Assembly: GCA_030537765.1 (NCBI GenBank)
Contig: JAUNVH010000005.1
Span: forward strand, 1-64,000
Origin: Tissierellia bacterium
GTDB lineage: Bacteria; Bacillota; Clostridia; Tissierellales; Peptoniphilaceae
Length of the DNA: 64,000 nucleotides
Reading direction: 5' to 3'
Part shown: piece by piece, positions 53,850 to 62,645 of the stretch
How the letters are laid out: the number at the start of each line of letters is the position of its first letter
Position numbering within the stretch: position 1 is the first letter of the stretch
The notes under the pieces: model-generated
Told to the model about the DNA's origin: nothing
What the model saw: the letters and a program-made list of their open reading frames with translations, nothing else
Databases searched by the model: none
Program-made: the position numbers and the translations under genes

Positions 53850-54785
53850 TTATGCTCTTATAATTGTTCCAGTTTCGCCTTTTATCGCAGCCGAAGCATT
53901 TTCGAGCGAGGCTATAATCGCCTTGCCTTTTTGGTTCGCTTTGACAAATTCCATACAGGCTTCAACTTTCGGAAGCATTGAGCCTTTTGCAAACTGGTTT
54001 TCATCAATATATTCTTGCAATTTATTAATTGTAATTTCGTCCAAGTCCTTTTGATTAGGCTTGTTAAAATTGATTGCCACTTTATCTACTGCAGTTAAGA
54101 TTATGAGTCTATCGGCATTCATATCGGCTGCAAGTTTTGCCGCCGAACGGTCTTTGTCTATAACTGCATCTACTCCTTTTAGTCCATTTTCTGATTCAAT
54201 TACAGGAATGCCACCTCCACCAACTGCAATAACTATATGGCCTGCCTTTACCAAAGTTTCTATAGTTTCAATTTCCACTATGCGAATAGGCTTTGGCGAA
54301 GCTACCACTCGCCTATAACCTCTGCCTGCATCTTCTATAAATGTATAGCCAGAATTTTTTTCAATTTCTTTAGCTTCTTCTTTATTGTAAAATTTTCCTA
54401 TCGGTTTTGTAGGATTTTGAAACGCTTCATCTCTTTCATCTACCACGACTTGAGTCACTACTGATACGACTGACTTTCGGACTCCATTTCGCTTTAATTC
54501 TTCATAAATAGCCTGTTGCAGATGGTATCCAATATAGCCCTGGCTCATTGCTCCACATTCTGGAAATGGAATTTGGGGAGTATTGGCAGACGATTTGTGG
54601 GCAATTTCTGTTGCCAAATTTATCATTCCCACTTGGGGCCCATTGCCATGAGTTATAACTAGTTCATAACCATTTTTTACTAATTCCACTAATGGTCTCG
54701 CAGTTTCTTTAACTAATTGGAGCTGATCTTTTGGCGAATTACCTAGAGCATTTCCTCCAAGTGCGATTACAATTTTTTTATTCAT
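53850..54785 (-). CDS. arcC: Carbamate kinase
   Basis: Makes ATP from carbamoyl phosphate and ADP, the energy-yielding last step of the arginine deiminase pathway. VIALGGNALGNSP opens the protein, THGNGPQVGMINLA and AVGGGGIPVIESENGLKGVD follow, and DKDRSAAKLAADMNADRLIILTAV is the amino-acid-kinase core. The 311 residues are normal. The ATG lies 3 bases after the arcB stop and has no strong ribosome site of its own, so it depends on coupling. Last gene of the four-gene operon. Confidence 0.97.
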   Translation of the reverse strand: MNKKIVIALGGNALGNSPKDQLQLVKETARPLVELVKNGYELVITHGNGPQVGMINLATEIAHKSSANTPQIPFPECGAMSQGYIGYHLQQAIYEELKRNGVRKSVVSVVTQVVVDERDEAFQNPTKPIGKFYNKEEAKEIEKNSGYTFIEDAGRGYRRVVASPKPIRIVEIETIETLVKAGHIVIAVGGGGIPVIESENGLKGVDAVIDKDRSAAKLAADMNADRLIILTAVDKVAINFNKPNQKDLDEITINKLQEYIDENQFAKGSMLPKVEACMEFVKANQKGKAIIASLENASAAIKGETGTIIRA

Positions 54786-54788
54786 AAT

Positions 54789-55781
54789 CTATTTCAATGT
54801 TGCATAGATTACGGCTTTAATCGTATGCATTCTATTTTCTGCCTGATCGAAAACTTTTGACTGCGCAGATTCAAATACTTCGTCTGAAACTTCCATCTCT
54901 TCTATGCCAAATTTTTCTGCAATTTCTTTGCCAATAGTAGTGTTCGTGTCGTGAAATGATGGCAAGCAATGTAAAAATATTGCATCTTCGTTTGCCATCT
55001 CCATCATCTCTTTCGATACGCGATATTTTTGTAATAGCTTGATTCTTTCATCCCATACGCTATCGGGCTCGCCCATCGAAACCCAAATGTCTGTATATAG
55101 GACATGTGCATCTTTTGCGCCCGTTTTTATATCGTCAGTCAATGTGATTTTTGAGCCTTGTGCTTTGGCTAGTTCTTTACAAGTTTCTACAAGCTCTTTT
55201 TCTGGCATCAATTCTTTAGGTCCACAAGCTGTAAAATTGATACCGAGTTTAGAACATACTACCATAATCGAATTGGCAACATTATTTCTAGCATCTCCAA
55301 AATATGTGAAATTTAATCCTTTTACTTGTCCAAAATTTTCTTTTATGGTCAATACATCTGCTAACATCTGTGTTGGATGAAATTCATCTGTGAGCCCATT
55401 CCAAACAGGCACTCCACTTTTTTCAGCTATTTCTTCCACAATCTTTTGGCTAAAGCCCCTATATTCAATGCCGTCATAAAATCTGCCCAAAACTCTAGCA
55501 GTATCTTCTATCGATTCCTTTTTGCCCATTTGGGAAGTGCCTGGCTCAAGATATGTCACACCTAGACCCAAATCATAAGCTGCAACTTCAAAAGAACAAC
55601 GCGTTCTAGTAGATGTTTTTTCAAATAGCAATACAATATTTCTTCCTTCCAGATATTTGTGAGGCATTCCCGTCATCTTCATGCGCTTAAATTCTTCACT
55701 CAAATCTAATAAGTATTCAATTTCTTCCGTCGTAAAATCGAGCAGCTTTAAAAAGCTTCTTCCTTTTAAATTTACTGGCAT
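54789..55781 (-). CDS. arcB: Ornithine carbamoyltransferase (catabolic)
   Basis: Splits citrulline to ornithine and carbamoyl phosphate. Carbamoyl-phosphate loop [34 protein letters not shown] and the catalytic HCLPSFHD are all present. 330 residues, normal. Its placement between arcA and arcC argues for the catabolic form; no arginine biosynthesis gene is nearby. AAAGGAGAG precedes the ATG. Confidence 0.97.
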   Translation of the reverse strand: MPVNLKGRSFLKLLDFTTEEIEYLLDLSEEFKRMKMTGMPHKYLEGRNIVLLFEKTSTRTRCSFEVAAYDLGLGVTYLEPGTSQMGKKESIEDTARVLGRFYDGIEYRGFSQKIVEEIAEKSGVPVWNGLTDEFHPTQMLADVLTIKENFGQVKGLNFTYFGDARNNVANSIMVVCSKLGINFTACGPKELMPEKELVETCKELAKAQGSKITLTDDIKTGAKDAHVLYTDIWVSMGEPDSVWDERIKLLQKYRVSKEMMEMANEDAIFLHCLPSFHDTNTTIGKEIAEKFGIEEMEVSDEVFESAQSKVFDQAENRMHTIKAVIYATLK

Positions 55782-55805
55782 AATTTTCTCTCCTTTTATT
55801 TTATT

Positions 55806-57038
55806 TTATAAATCTTCACGAATAAGTGGCATGCTCATGCACCTTGGACCGCCTCTGCCCCTCGAGAGTTCTCCAGAAGGCATTTCTATAACGTCTAAGC
55901 CTTTATCTCTAAGTAGCTTATTTGTGACATCGTTTCTCTCATATACGATTATCTTTCCAGGCGAAATACAAAGCGTGTTTGAGCCATCGTTCCATTGTTC
56001 TCTTTCTGCTGCAATTCTATCTCCGCCGCCACAAAGTATAAGCTCTACTTTGGTATCTAAGTATTTTGAAAGTATATTTTCTAATGTGTCTTCAATTTCT
56101 ATAATATTTAATTCCTCCGGATCGGAAGTTTTTGATCTCGTGAGCTCAAAAACTCTCAGTGTGCCTAAAATTCCAGGATGCACTGTGAATTTATCATAAT
56201 CAATTTGCGTAAATACAGTGTCCAGATGCATAAAAGCTCTGCGCTCAGGTATGTCGAAAGCTAAAATCGTATTTATATGAGAATCAGATTCATAAAAGAT
56301 ATTTTTAGCTAAAACTTCAATTGCATCAGCCTCTGTGCGCTGTGAAATTCCAACTGCCAATGTGTTTTCGTTAAGATTTAACACATCGCCTCCTTCAATT
56401 GAAAATGGCTCTGTTCTGTCATAAAGTCTATCAATATCTTTACTATATTCTGGATGATAATTAAAAATATAATCGGCATATATGGTTTCTCTGCTCCTAG
56501 TTATAGTGTACATTTTATTTAATACGATGCCATTTCCTACACTTGCAAAGGGATCTCTTGTGAAAAGTAAATTGGGCATTGCATTTATAAGCATCTTTCC
56601 ACCTTCTATTATCATATCGATTAAGGAATGGCTTCTATCTAGACCAATTTCATTAATATTGATGCCCGCCATAGTCTTTAATACTAATTCCTTATTGTCT
56701 TTAAAACTCATCAGATATTCATAGATTGCTTCTCGATACTTTCTATTTCTCACTCCAGCCTCAGTCAAAAACTGCTCGATAAACTCTTCTTTTATTCCGC
56801 CATTATTGTCTAAAGTTTCTGCCATTAAGTCCTCTAAGTATACGACTTCAATTCCATTGTCCTCAAAGATTTTAGCAAAATAATCATGCTCTTCTTGTGC
56901 TCTTCTCAAATATGGAATATCGTCAAATAAGAGATCTTTCAAAGTATCGGGTGTCATATTTAACAATTCTTCACCAGGTCTGTGAAGCAATACCTTTTTT
57001 AACTTTCCAATTTCATTATTTACGCTAATTGCTTTCAT
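55806..57038 (-). CDS. arcA: Arginine deiminase
   Basis: Hydrolyses arginine to citrulline and ammonia. Family blocks in order: NEIGKLKKVLLHRPGEELL, LLFTRDPFASVGNGI, SIEGGDVLNLNENTLAVGIS, FMHLDTVFTQIDYDKF and the C-terminal Cys nucleophile in RGRGGPRCMSMPLIREDL. 410 residues, normal. AAAGGAGGAG stands before the ATG. arcA-arcB-arcC follow a threonine-synthase-like gene 11 bases upstream. An ArcD antiporter and ArgR regulator are not in this window. Confidence 0.98.
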   Translation of the reverse strand: MKAISVNNEIGKLKKVLLHRPGEELLNMTPDTLKDLLFDDIPYLRRAQEEHDYFAKIFEDNGIEVVYLEDLMAETLDNNGGIKEEFIEQFLTEAGVRNRKYREAIYEYLMSFKDNKELVLKTMAGININEIGLDRSHSLIDMIIEGGKMLINAMPNLLFTRDPFASVGNGIVLNKMYTITRSRETIYADYIFNYHPEYSKDIDRLYDRTEPFSIEGGDVLNLNENTLAVGISQRTEADAIEVLAKNIFYESDSHINTILAFDIPERRAFMHLDTVFTQIDYDKFTVHPGILGTLRVFELTRSKTSDPEELNIIEIEDTLENILSKYLDTKVELILCGGGDRIAAEREQWNDGSNTLCISPGKIIVYERNDVTNKLLRDKGLDVIEMPSGELSRGRGGPRCMSMPLIREDL

Positions 57039-57049
57039 TCGCTCCTCCT

Positions 57050-58138
57050 TTAATGATCTGATTTTAATCCTGCTCCAGTTATAGGAATTAAAACTTCCTC
57101 CAATTTTCCAAATTTCTTTTCATACGCTCTATATGCCCCTAAGATTGCAGCGCTAGTATGCTCTGCATATATGCCTCTCTTAGCCAAATATTCTCTAGCT
57201 CCCAAGATTTCAGATTCGGGGCAAATTAAGACTTCAAAATCATATTTATAAATTTTTTCTAAAATCTCTTCTCCACGCATTGGCTTTCCAATTGCAATGC
57301 CTTCGGCCATAGTGGCCTCACAAAGAACGGCCGCTGGTTTAGTAGATTTTTGTAAATAGGCTTGATAGATTGGATCGCATTTTTCAGACTGTATTACAAA
57401 AATATTGGGCATAGTTTCAATTATTTTTGCATTTAAAAGTTCTTCCAATCCAAAAACTGCGCCTAAGAATAGAGTTCCGTTTCCTACTGGTAAAAAAATA
57501 TTTTTGGGAATATATCCAAGTTCTTCATAAACTTCGTATATAAAAGTTTTTGTGCCTTGATAAAATAGTGGATTGTAAACATGATTTGCATAATATGCGC
57601 CCTCTGTAAAGACTTTTTCGCGGCACACTTCAGCGCAGTGATCTCTGCTGCCTTTTACGACTATGACTTTTGCTCCATGAGACTTTATCATTTCAATCTT
57701 TTTAGGCGAAGTATTTTCGGGCACATAGATTTCACATTTTATACCTGCTCTAGCTGCATAAGCTGCTATGCTATTGCCGGCATTGCCAGAAGAATCTTGC
57801 ACCACAAAATCTACTCCCAAATCTTTTACATGGCTGATTAAAACTGCTGCGCCTCTGTCCTTATATGAAAGTGTGGGCATCATATAATCCATCTTGACGA
57901 GAATTTCTTCTAATTTGACTATCGAAGTCATGCCCTCTCCGAGGCTGACATCTCTCCACGAATTAAGTTTTGGCATAAATTTATTGTACCGAAACATGCT
58001 AAAGATATCGTTTTCAATATCATTATAATTAAAAGGCGGTAGCTCATGTTTTAATTCCCAAAGCCCGCCGCAATCGCAAGCAGGTTTTAAGGTATCGATA
58101 CTCGTAAAGCTTTTACATTTACTACAATAAAATTTCAT
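57050..58138 (-). CDS. Threonine-synthase-like PLP-dependent enzyme, first gene of the arginine deiminase operon
   Basis: A fold type II pyridoxal-phosphate enzyme of 362 residues. An N-terminal zinc-ribbon-like pair (Cys5, Cys8; Cys21, Cys23) precedes the catalytic domain. The PLP lysine is K93 in LSYKDRGAA, the substrate/phosphate loop is QDSSGNAGNS, and the cofactor glycine loop is PVGNGTLFLG. This is the threonine synthase pattern. A member of the same fold acts in ornithine fermentation, so a catabolic amine-lyase role is also possible. AAAGGAGGC fixes the ATG. It lies 11 bases before arcA, so it is part of the operon. The reaction is not established here. Confidence 0.8.
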   Translation of the reverse strand: MKFYCSKCKSFTSIDTLKPACDCGGLWELKHELPPFNYNDIENDIFSMFRYNKFMPKLNSWRDVSLGEGMTSIVKLEEILVKMDYMMPTLSYKDRGAAVLISHVKDLGVDFVVQDSSGNAGNSIAAYAARAGIKCEIYVPENTSPKKIEMIKSHGAKVIVVKGSRDHCAEVCREKVFTEGAYYANHVYNPLFYQGTKTFIYEVYEELGYIPKNIFLPVGNGTLFLGAVFGLEELLNAKIIETMPNIFVIQSEKCDPIYQAYLQKSTKPAAVLCEATMAEGIAIGKPMRGEEILEKIYKYDFEVLICPESEILGAREYLAKRGIYAEHTSAAILGAYRAYEKKFGKLEEVLIPITGAGLKSDH

Positions 58139-58260
58139 ATTTATAACGCCTCCTTTAATATGCTTTCCTATTAATTTTATCTTATATAAACGATTTCTTC
58201 AATGCGAATTTTAAATTTAGATTGAAAATCCCAAAATATAAATCTATAATTATAAATTAA

Positions 58261-58290
58261 AAAGATCCCAAGTGAAAACCCAGGATCTTT
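58261..58290 (-). terminator. Terminator overlapping the stop of dnaI
   Basis: 8-bp stem AAAGATCC / GGATCTTT with a 14-base loop; on the minus strand a run of T follows. The stop codon of the dnaI-type gene lies inside the stem. Confidence 0.75.
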
Positions 58291-59248
58291 AGCTCCATCT
58301 CAAATCTTTGCCTATAAATTTTGTGATTATATAATTTTCTGCAATTCTTGAAAGCACTCTATCAGTATAAATTTCTTGAATCTTTTCGGGCGTCAAATTT
58401 GTGGAGATTATAGTCTTTTTATTGCTCTCTTTTCTTTCATTTATAATATTAAAAATTTCGGAATTAGTAAATTGAGTAATTAGCTCTGTGCCCAAATCGT
58501 CAATAATTAAAAGTTCTGCATCAAAAATGAAGCTGTACTTTTCAAAAGCTTCAGTCGATTCATCTCTTCTGAAACGATAATTTTCCAAAGTTTCTATAAT
58601 TTTATACGCTCTTTGATATAAAACAGTATGGCCTTTATCGATCAGTTCTTTGGCAATACAATTGCAAAGAAAAGTTTTTCCAAGCCCTGTGCCTCCATAA
58701 AATAATAGATTAAAAGTTTTTGGATCGCTAAAGTTTTCGATAAAATCGTTGGCAATCTGTTTTATCTTTAATATATTTTCTCTTGGAGAAATTTCTTCAC
58801 CCTCTGGAATTTCTTCTGAGAATAGATATTCATCAAATGTATCGAAATTTTCTCTCTTCAAGTTTTTTTCAATATTTGACATCTGATAATATCTGCTTAT
58901 CAGTTTTTGTTTAAAGCAGCTGCAAAGTCTGCCGTCAGAAAGCCGGCCCATATCTTTGCAATCTTCGCAATCGTATCTCAATTCCAAATAGTCGATTGGA
59001 TAGCCGGCATTTGCAAGAATGGCTCGTTTTTGATCTGCAATTTCACTAAGTTCAAAATCTATATCTATATTTTCGCCATTCAGTTTTCTTTTTGCAGCGT
59101 CGATTGCAATTAATCTCATTCGCGTTTCGGCCTCTTTATATTCTGGCAAATTATTGTAGATTTCTTCTTGCTTTCGATTTAATTCTCTTTCATTTCTCAT
59201 TCTAATCTGTTCATATTCAGTTTTGATATCTGAGAATTTAGTATCCAT
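58289..59248 (-). CDS. dnaI: Primosomal helicase loader, DnaI/DnaC-like ATPase
   Basis: An AAA+ protein that loads DnaB helicase at origins and restarted forks. An N-terminal helical part is followed by a zinc site (Cys94, Cys97, Cys109, Cys111) and the ATPase core with Walker A GGTGLGKT at 185-192 and Walker B LLIIDDLGTE. Sensor region FNIINERKESNKKTIISTNL is typical. 319 residues. GCAGGTGA precedes the ATG, 4 bases after the dnaD-type stop. Last gene of the replication operon. It could also be called IstB-like, but it is not next to a transposase. Confidence 0.92.
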   Translation of the reverse strand: MDTKFSDIKTEYEQIRMRNERELNRKQEEIYNNLPEYKEAETRMRLIAIDAAKRKLNGENIDIDFELSEIADQKRAILANAGYPIDYLELRYDCEDCKDMGRLSDGRLCSCFKQKLISRYYQMSNIEKNLKRENFDTFDEYLFSEEIPEGEEISPRENILKIKQIANDFIENFSDPKTFNLLFYGGTGLGKTFLCNCIAKELIDKGHTVLYQRAYKIIETLENYRFRRDESTEAFEKYSFIFDAELLIIDDLGTELITQFTNSEIFNIINERKESNKKTIISTNLTPEKIQEIYTDRVLSRIAENYIITKFIGKDLRWS

Positions 59249-59252
59249 TTTA

Positions 59253-60257
59253 TCACCTGCCAGATTTTCTCTTTTTGCTAAGATCTAATAATCTTTGCTC
59301 CAAGTCAAAATTTTTATTTTCATTGTCGCCTAGATTATGAAATTTATTATTTGTTTTACTCTTTATTCTCGGCTTTTTGTCGAGCTTTTCAATTTCAGAA
59401 ATATTTTTTATACCCTTTGCTTTCCAAGCCTTTAAGATTCCATTAATATAATTTACAGAAGATTTTCCAGACTTAAAGGCTGTGTCGATCGCTTCAAATA
59501 TTATCTCTTCACTAAATTTGTCTATCTCGTACCAAGAATTTATCATCTCAAGTTCTGCTTGGTCAACTTCCCTAACAGCTTGGCCAAGCTTCTTTTTAAT
59601 GCTGAGATATCTGTGAAATCTGGCATCTGATAATTTCATATCTTTAAGCATATCTTCATATGTAATAATGCCCTTGTCATACCAAGATGTCAAAATTCCT
59701 CTAACATATCGAATTGATCTGATATTTTTTTTATCCGATGCATATAAAAACGCCTGGGCAATCATTTCAGGACTCATATTTAAACTATCTATCCATGATA
59801 TTATTTCCTGTTTTTCATTTGGATAAGTTTGGCGAGCCATAGCCTTATCGATAACGAAAAACATCTTTCTAATTTCATCATTTTTCATAGATTCAATAAA
59901 TTTTTCTACCTGCTCACTAATTTTTGGTCGGTCTTCAGTGTTTTTTATATAGATTTTTCGCAAATTTTTAAATTTAATAATCTGTTTATTATCTTCAGTT
60001 ACAGACTTTTTTATAATGCCTTTTTCTTCCCAATAATCCCATGCTTCTTCAACTTCTGATGGGGTAATTTGCAAATTTTTTGCAATTATACTATTGTCTA
60101 AATCGGCTTTAAAATCGTCAGATTGAATATATTTTAATGTAAGCAGATAAACTTTTACATATGTGCCATTGGCAATTGGCATATAATCTTCTATAAATAT
60201 ATTTTCTATGGAAGTTGTCCCTAAATCAATATTATATTTTTCAACTTCAAATCTCAA
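59253..60257 (-). CDS. DnaD-domain replication initiation protein
   Basis: An N-terminal winged-helix domain (TYVKVYLLTLKYIQSDDFKA) is followed by two DnaB/DnaD C-terminal (DDBH2) units, each with the YxxGILxxW motif: YVRGILTSW and YINGILKAW. Duplicated units are characteristic of primosomal DnaB/DnaD proteins that help open DNA and recruit DnaI and the helicase. A Lys-rich tail ends the chain. The frame opens with GTG at 60266, but the Shine-Dalgarno GAGGTGA lies there, so TTG at 60257 is the better start (334 residues). Overlaps the acetyltransferase gene by 11 bases. Confidence 0.85.
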   Translation of the reverse strand: MRFEVEKYNIDLGTTSIENIFIEDYMPIANGTYVKVYLLTLKYIQSDDFKADLDNSIIAKNLQITPSEVEEAWDYWEEKGIIKKSVTEDNKQIIKFKNLRKIYIKNTEDRPKISEQVEKFIESMKNDEIRKMFFVIDKAMARQTYPNEKQEIISWIDSLNMSPEMIAQAFLYASDKKNIRSIRYVRGILTSWYDKGIITYEDMLKDMKLSDARFHRYLSIKKKLGQAVREVDQAELEMINSWYEIDKFSEEIIFEAIDTAFKSGKSSVNYINGILKAWKAKGIKNISEIEKLDKKPRIKSKTNNKFHNLGDNENKNFDLEQRLLDLSKKRKSGR

Positions 60258-60864
60258 TAGTATCACCTCTTCGGCTATAATATTTTTCAGCCGTCAAAAT
60301 CATTGTATAGATATAATTGTACCATTTACCATTTGTAAATAAGAATTCCTCTTTAAATTTTAGATATTCTTCAGAACTAGTATCTAAATCTTCATTGGGA
60401 TATTCATCCAATGCATAGCCAGTTTTTTCAAATCCCATATTGCGATATAATTTGATAGCTCTTGGATTATATGTGGCAACCTCCAAGACCATATCTTTCA
60501 TTTGTAAATAGCCAAAATAGTATTCAAAAAATCTTTCTAAAGCCTCTGTTCCGTATTTCATGTCCATCTTGGCAGGATCTATAACAATACCTAAGACTGA
60601 GGTTTTTTTAAAGAAATTTATATTTTTCATGCCCAAATAGCCAATAGTATCATCAGTTTCTTTATCGACTATTGCAAAATATTTTTTAAATGGCGATGCC
60701 GTCTTTACAAAATAGAATAGTCTTTGTCCATATTCTGTGCTGAAATCAAAATTATAATCATATAATAATGGATTTTTATGCTTGCCCCATTTAGTCATGC
60801 TCTTAATACGACTTAAACTTAATGGAGTTAGGTAAATGCGCTCAGCATCAAGTATTGGATTCAT
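60247..60864 (-). CDS. GNAT family N-acetyltransferase inside the replication operon
   Basis: A GCN5-type acetyltransferase of 205 residues. LGIVIDPAKMDMKYGTEALE is the pantetheine-binding strand-helix, and LEVATYNPRAIKLYRNMGFE is the RimJ/RimL-like C-terminal motif. The longer start at 60957 is rejected; AAGGAAG lies before the ATG at 60864, 17 bases inside the end of dnaB. It also overlaps the dnaD-type gene. An acetyltransferase between dnaB and dnaD is unusual. It may modify a protein N-terminus or a small amine; no substrate is visible. The tight overlaps show it is co-translated. Confidence 0.85.
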   Translation of the reverse strand: MNPILDAERIYLTPLSLSRIKSMTKWGKHKNPLLYDYNFDFSTEYGQRLFYFVKTASPFKKYFAIVDKETDDTIGYLGMKNINFFKKTSVLGIVIDPAKMDMKYGTEALERFFEYYFGYLQMKDMVLEVATYNPRAIKLYRNMGFEKTGYALDEYPNEDLDTSSEEYLKFKEEFLFTNGKWYNYIYTMILTAEKYYSRRGDTIEI

Positions 60865-62191
60865 CAACTTTCTTCCTTTGCATATTGACAAATTTTGTAA
60901 ATTCAGGTCTAAACAATAGTTCCACTGTCCCAATCGGACCATTTCTATGCTTTGCAATTATCAATTCACTGACATTAGGTTTTTCAGTCTCGGGATTATA
61001 ATAATCATCTCTATATAAGAACATAACAACATCGGCGTCTTGCTCAATTGCTCCCGATTCTCTCAAGTCTGAAAGTACGGGACGTTTATTTTCTCTCTTT
61101 TCTGGCGCACGTGAAAGCTGACTAAGCGCCATAACTGGAACTTCTAATTCCTTGGCGATAGCCTTTAAATTTCTCGATATTGCAGAAATCTCCTGTTGTC
61201 TGCTCTCTGAACCACTAATTTGCATTAGCTGCAAATAGTCTATGACGATCAAATCCAAGCCGGCTTCAGCTTTGATTCTGCGGCATTTTGCTTTTATTTC
61301 CAATGGGCTAATTGCAGCAGTATCATCTACATACATCTTGTATTCTCCAAGCACCGTCATTGTGGTCAATACTCTGCGCCATTCTTCATCACTCAAATCT
61401 CCGCTGATAACATTTTGCAAATTGACATGGCTCATTGAGCTTATCATTCTTTGTGCGAGCTGTTCTTCGCTCATCTCCAGCGAGAACATAGCCACGCTCT
61501 TTTCTTTTTGAACTGCATTTAATGCGATATTTACCATAAAGGCCGTCTTTCCCATAGAAGGCCTAGCAGCCAAGACCACGAAATCTGACTTTTGCAAACC
61601 TGATAGCTTATTATCTAGATCTATAAAGCCGGTTGGAACACCTCTCAATGCCCCTGGGTCTTTTGCTCTCTCTTCCATATTTTTAAAAGTCTCGAGCAAT
61701 ACATTATATATCCAATTTAAGCCCTTTCTATGTGTGCCTTGTGTAATTTCAAATATACCGCGCTCAGCCTTTTCTACAATCAAAGCCAAATCGTCTTCAT
61801 CTTTATAGGCATCGTCTATAACTTCCGCGCTCTGTTCAATCAGTGCTCGCAGAATCGATTTTTCTTTTATGATTTTTAGATAATATTCAATATTTGCAGT
61901 CGTTGCAACCATTGCGGTTAAATTGCCCAGATAGGTTATACCGCCAATTGCTTCTAGCTTACCAATTCGTCTAAGTTCTTCAGAAACTGTTATTAAATCG
62001 GCCGGGCTAGATTGACTGTATAAATTTATAATGGCCTGATAAATAAATTTATGGCCTTCGTTATAAAAATCATCGGGCGCTACCATCTCGATTGCCATGC
62101 TCATTTTGGCATTGTCAACCAAGATGATGCCCAATGCAAATTGTTCCGCCTCTTCGTTATGAGGCGGTATTCTTGCCATGAAATCTGACAT
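60848..62191 (-). CDS. dnaB: Replicative DNA helicase
   Basis: The ring helicase at the fork. An N-terminal domain with PPHNEEAEQFALGIILVDNA binds primase, and a RecA-type C-terminal domain has Walker A ARPSMGKTAF and Walker B LDLIVIDYLQLM; DLRESGAIEQDADVVMFLYR is the conserved arginine-finger region. About 447 residues. The GTG at 62200 would lie inside the rplI stop region; ATG at 62191 with AAAGAG upstream is preferred. Third gene of gdpP-rplI-dnaB-GNAT-dnaD-dnaI. Confidence 0.97.
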   Translation of the reverse strand: MSDFMARIPPHNEEAEQFALGIILVDNAKMSMAIEMVAPDDFYNEGHKFIYQAIINLYSQSSPADLITVSEELRRIGKLEAIGGITYLGNLTAMVATTANIEYYLKIIKEKSILRALIEQSAEVIDDAYKDEDDLALIVEKAERGIFEITQGTHRKGLNWIYNVLLETFKNMEERAKDPGALRGVPTGFIDLDNKLSGLQKSDFVVLAARPSMGKTAFMVNIALNAVQKEKSVAMFSLEMSEEQLAQRMISSMSHVNLQNVISGDLSDEEWRRVLTTMTVLGEYKMYVDDTAAISPLEIKAKCRRIKAEAGLDLIVIDYLQLMQISGSESRQQEISAISRNLKAIAKELEVPVMALSQLSRAPEKRENKRPVLSDLRESGAIEQDADVVMFLYRDDYYNPETEKPNVSELIIAKHRNGPIGTVELLFRPEFTKFVNMQRKKVDESNT

Positions 62192-62192
62192 A

Positions 62193-62645
62193 TTATTCAC
62201 TCTTTGCTACTACATTTACCTCCAAATCGGCCACAACTTCAGGATAGACCTTTATTGGCACTTTGAAAGTTCCTGTACTTTTTATATTGTCTTTCAAATC
62301 TACTTTCTTTTTGTCAAAATTAAGATCATGCTGTTTTTTCAAAGCTGCAATTATATCCATCGATGTGATTGAGCCAAATAGTTTTCCACCATTGCCAACT
62401 TTTGATTGAATTTCAACTTTTATGCTCTCTAATTTTTCTTTCATATCATTGGCAGCTTGGAGTTCTTCTTTTTTGATTCTCTCTTCTTCAGCTTTCATTT
62501 CTTTCCATTTGACCATATTTTCTTCTGTGGCTTCTACTGCCAATTTTCTTGGAAATAGAAAGTTTCTTGCATAGCCGTCTTTAGCATTTACAAGTTCTCC
62601 AGCTTTACCCATATTCTTAACATCTTCTAATAAAATTACTTTCAT
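62193..62645 (-). CDS. rplI: 50S ribosomal protein L9
   Basis: Binds 23S rRNA and limits frameshifting. It starts [20 protein letters not shown], continues with the connecting helix, rich in Lys and Glu ([20 protein letters not shown]), and ends with the C-terminal domain ([18 protein letters not shown]). 150 residues, normal. Its start overlaps the gdpP stop by 4 bases (ATGA). It and the next gene form the conserved Firmicute gdpP-rplI-dnaB block. Confidence 0.97.
   Translation of the reverse strand: MKVILLEDVKNMGKAGELVNAKDGYARNFLFPRKLAVEATEENMVKWKEMKAEEERIKKEELQAANDMKEKLESIKVEIQSKVGNGGKLFGSITSMDIIAALKKQHDLNFDKKKVDLKDNIKSTGTFKVPIKVYPEVVADLEVNVVAKSE

Noticed and set aside
58289-59248. IstB transposition helper
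   Set aside because: The P-loop ATPase has DnaI-type zinc cysteines and sits in the gdpP-rplI-dnaB operon with no transposase near.
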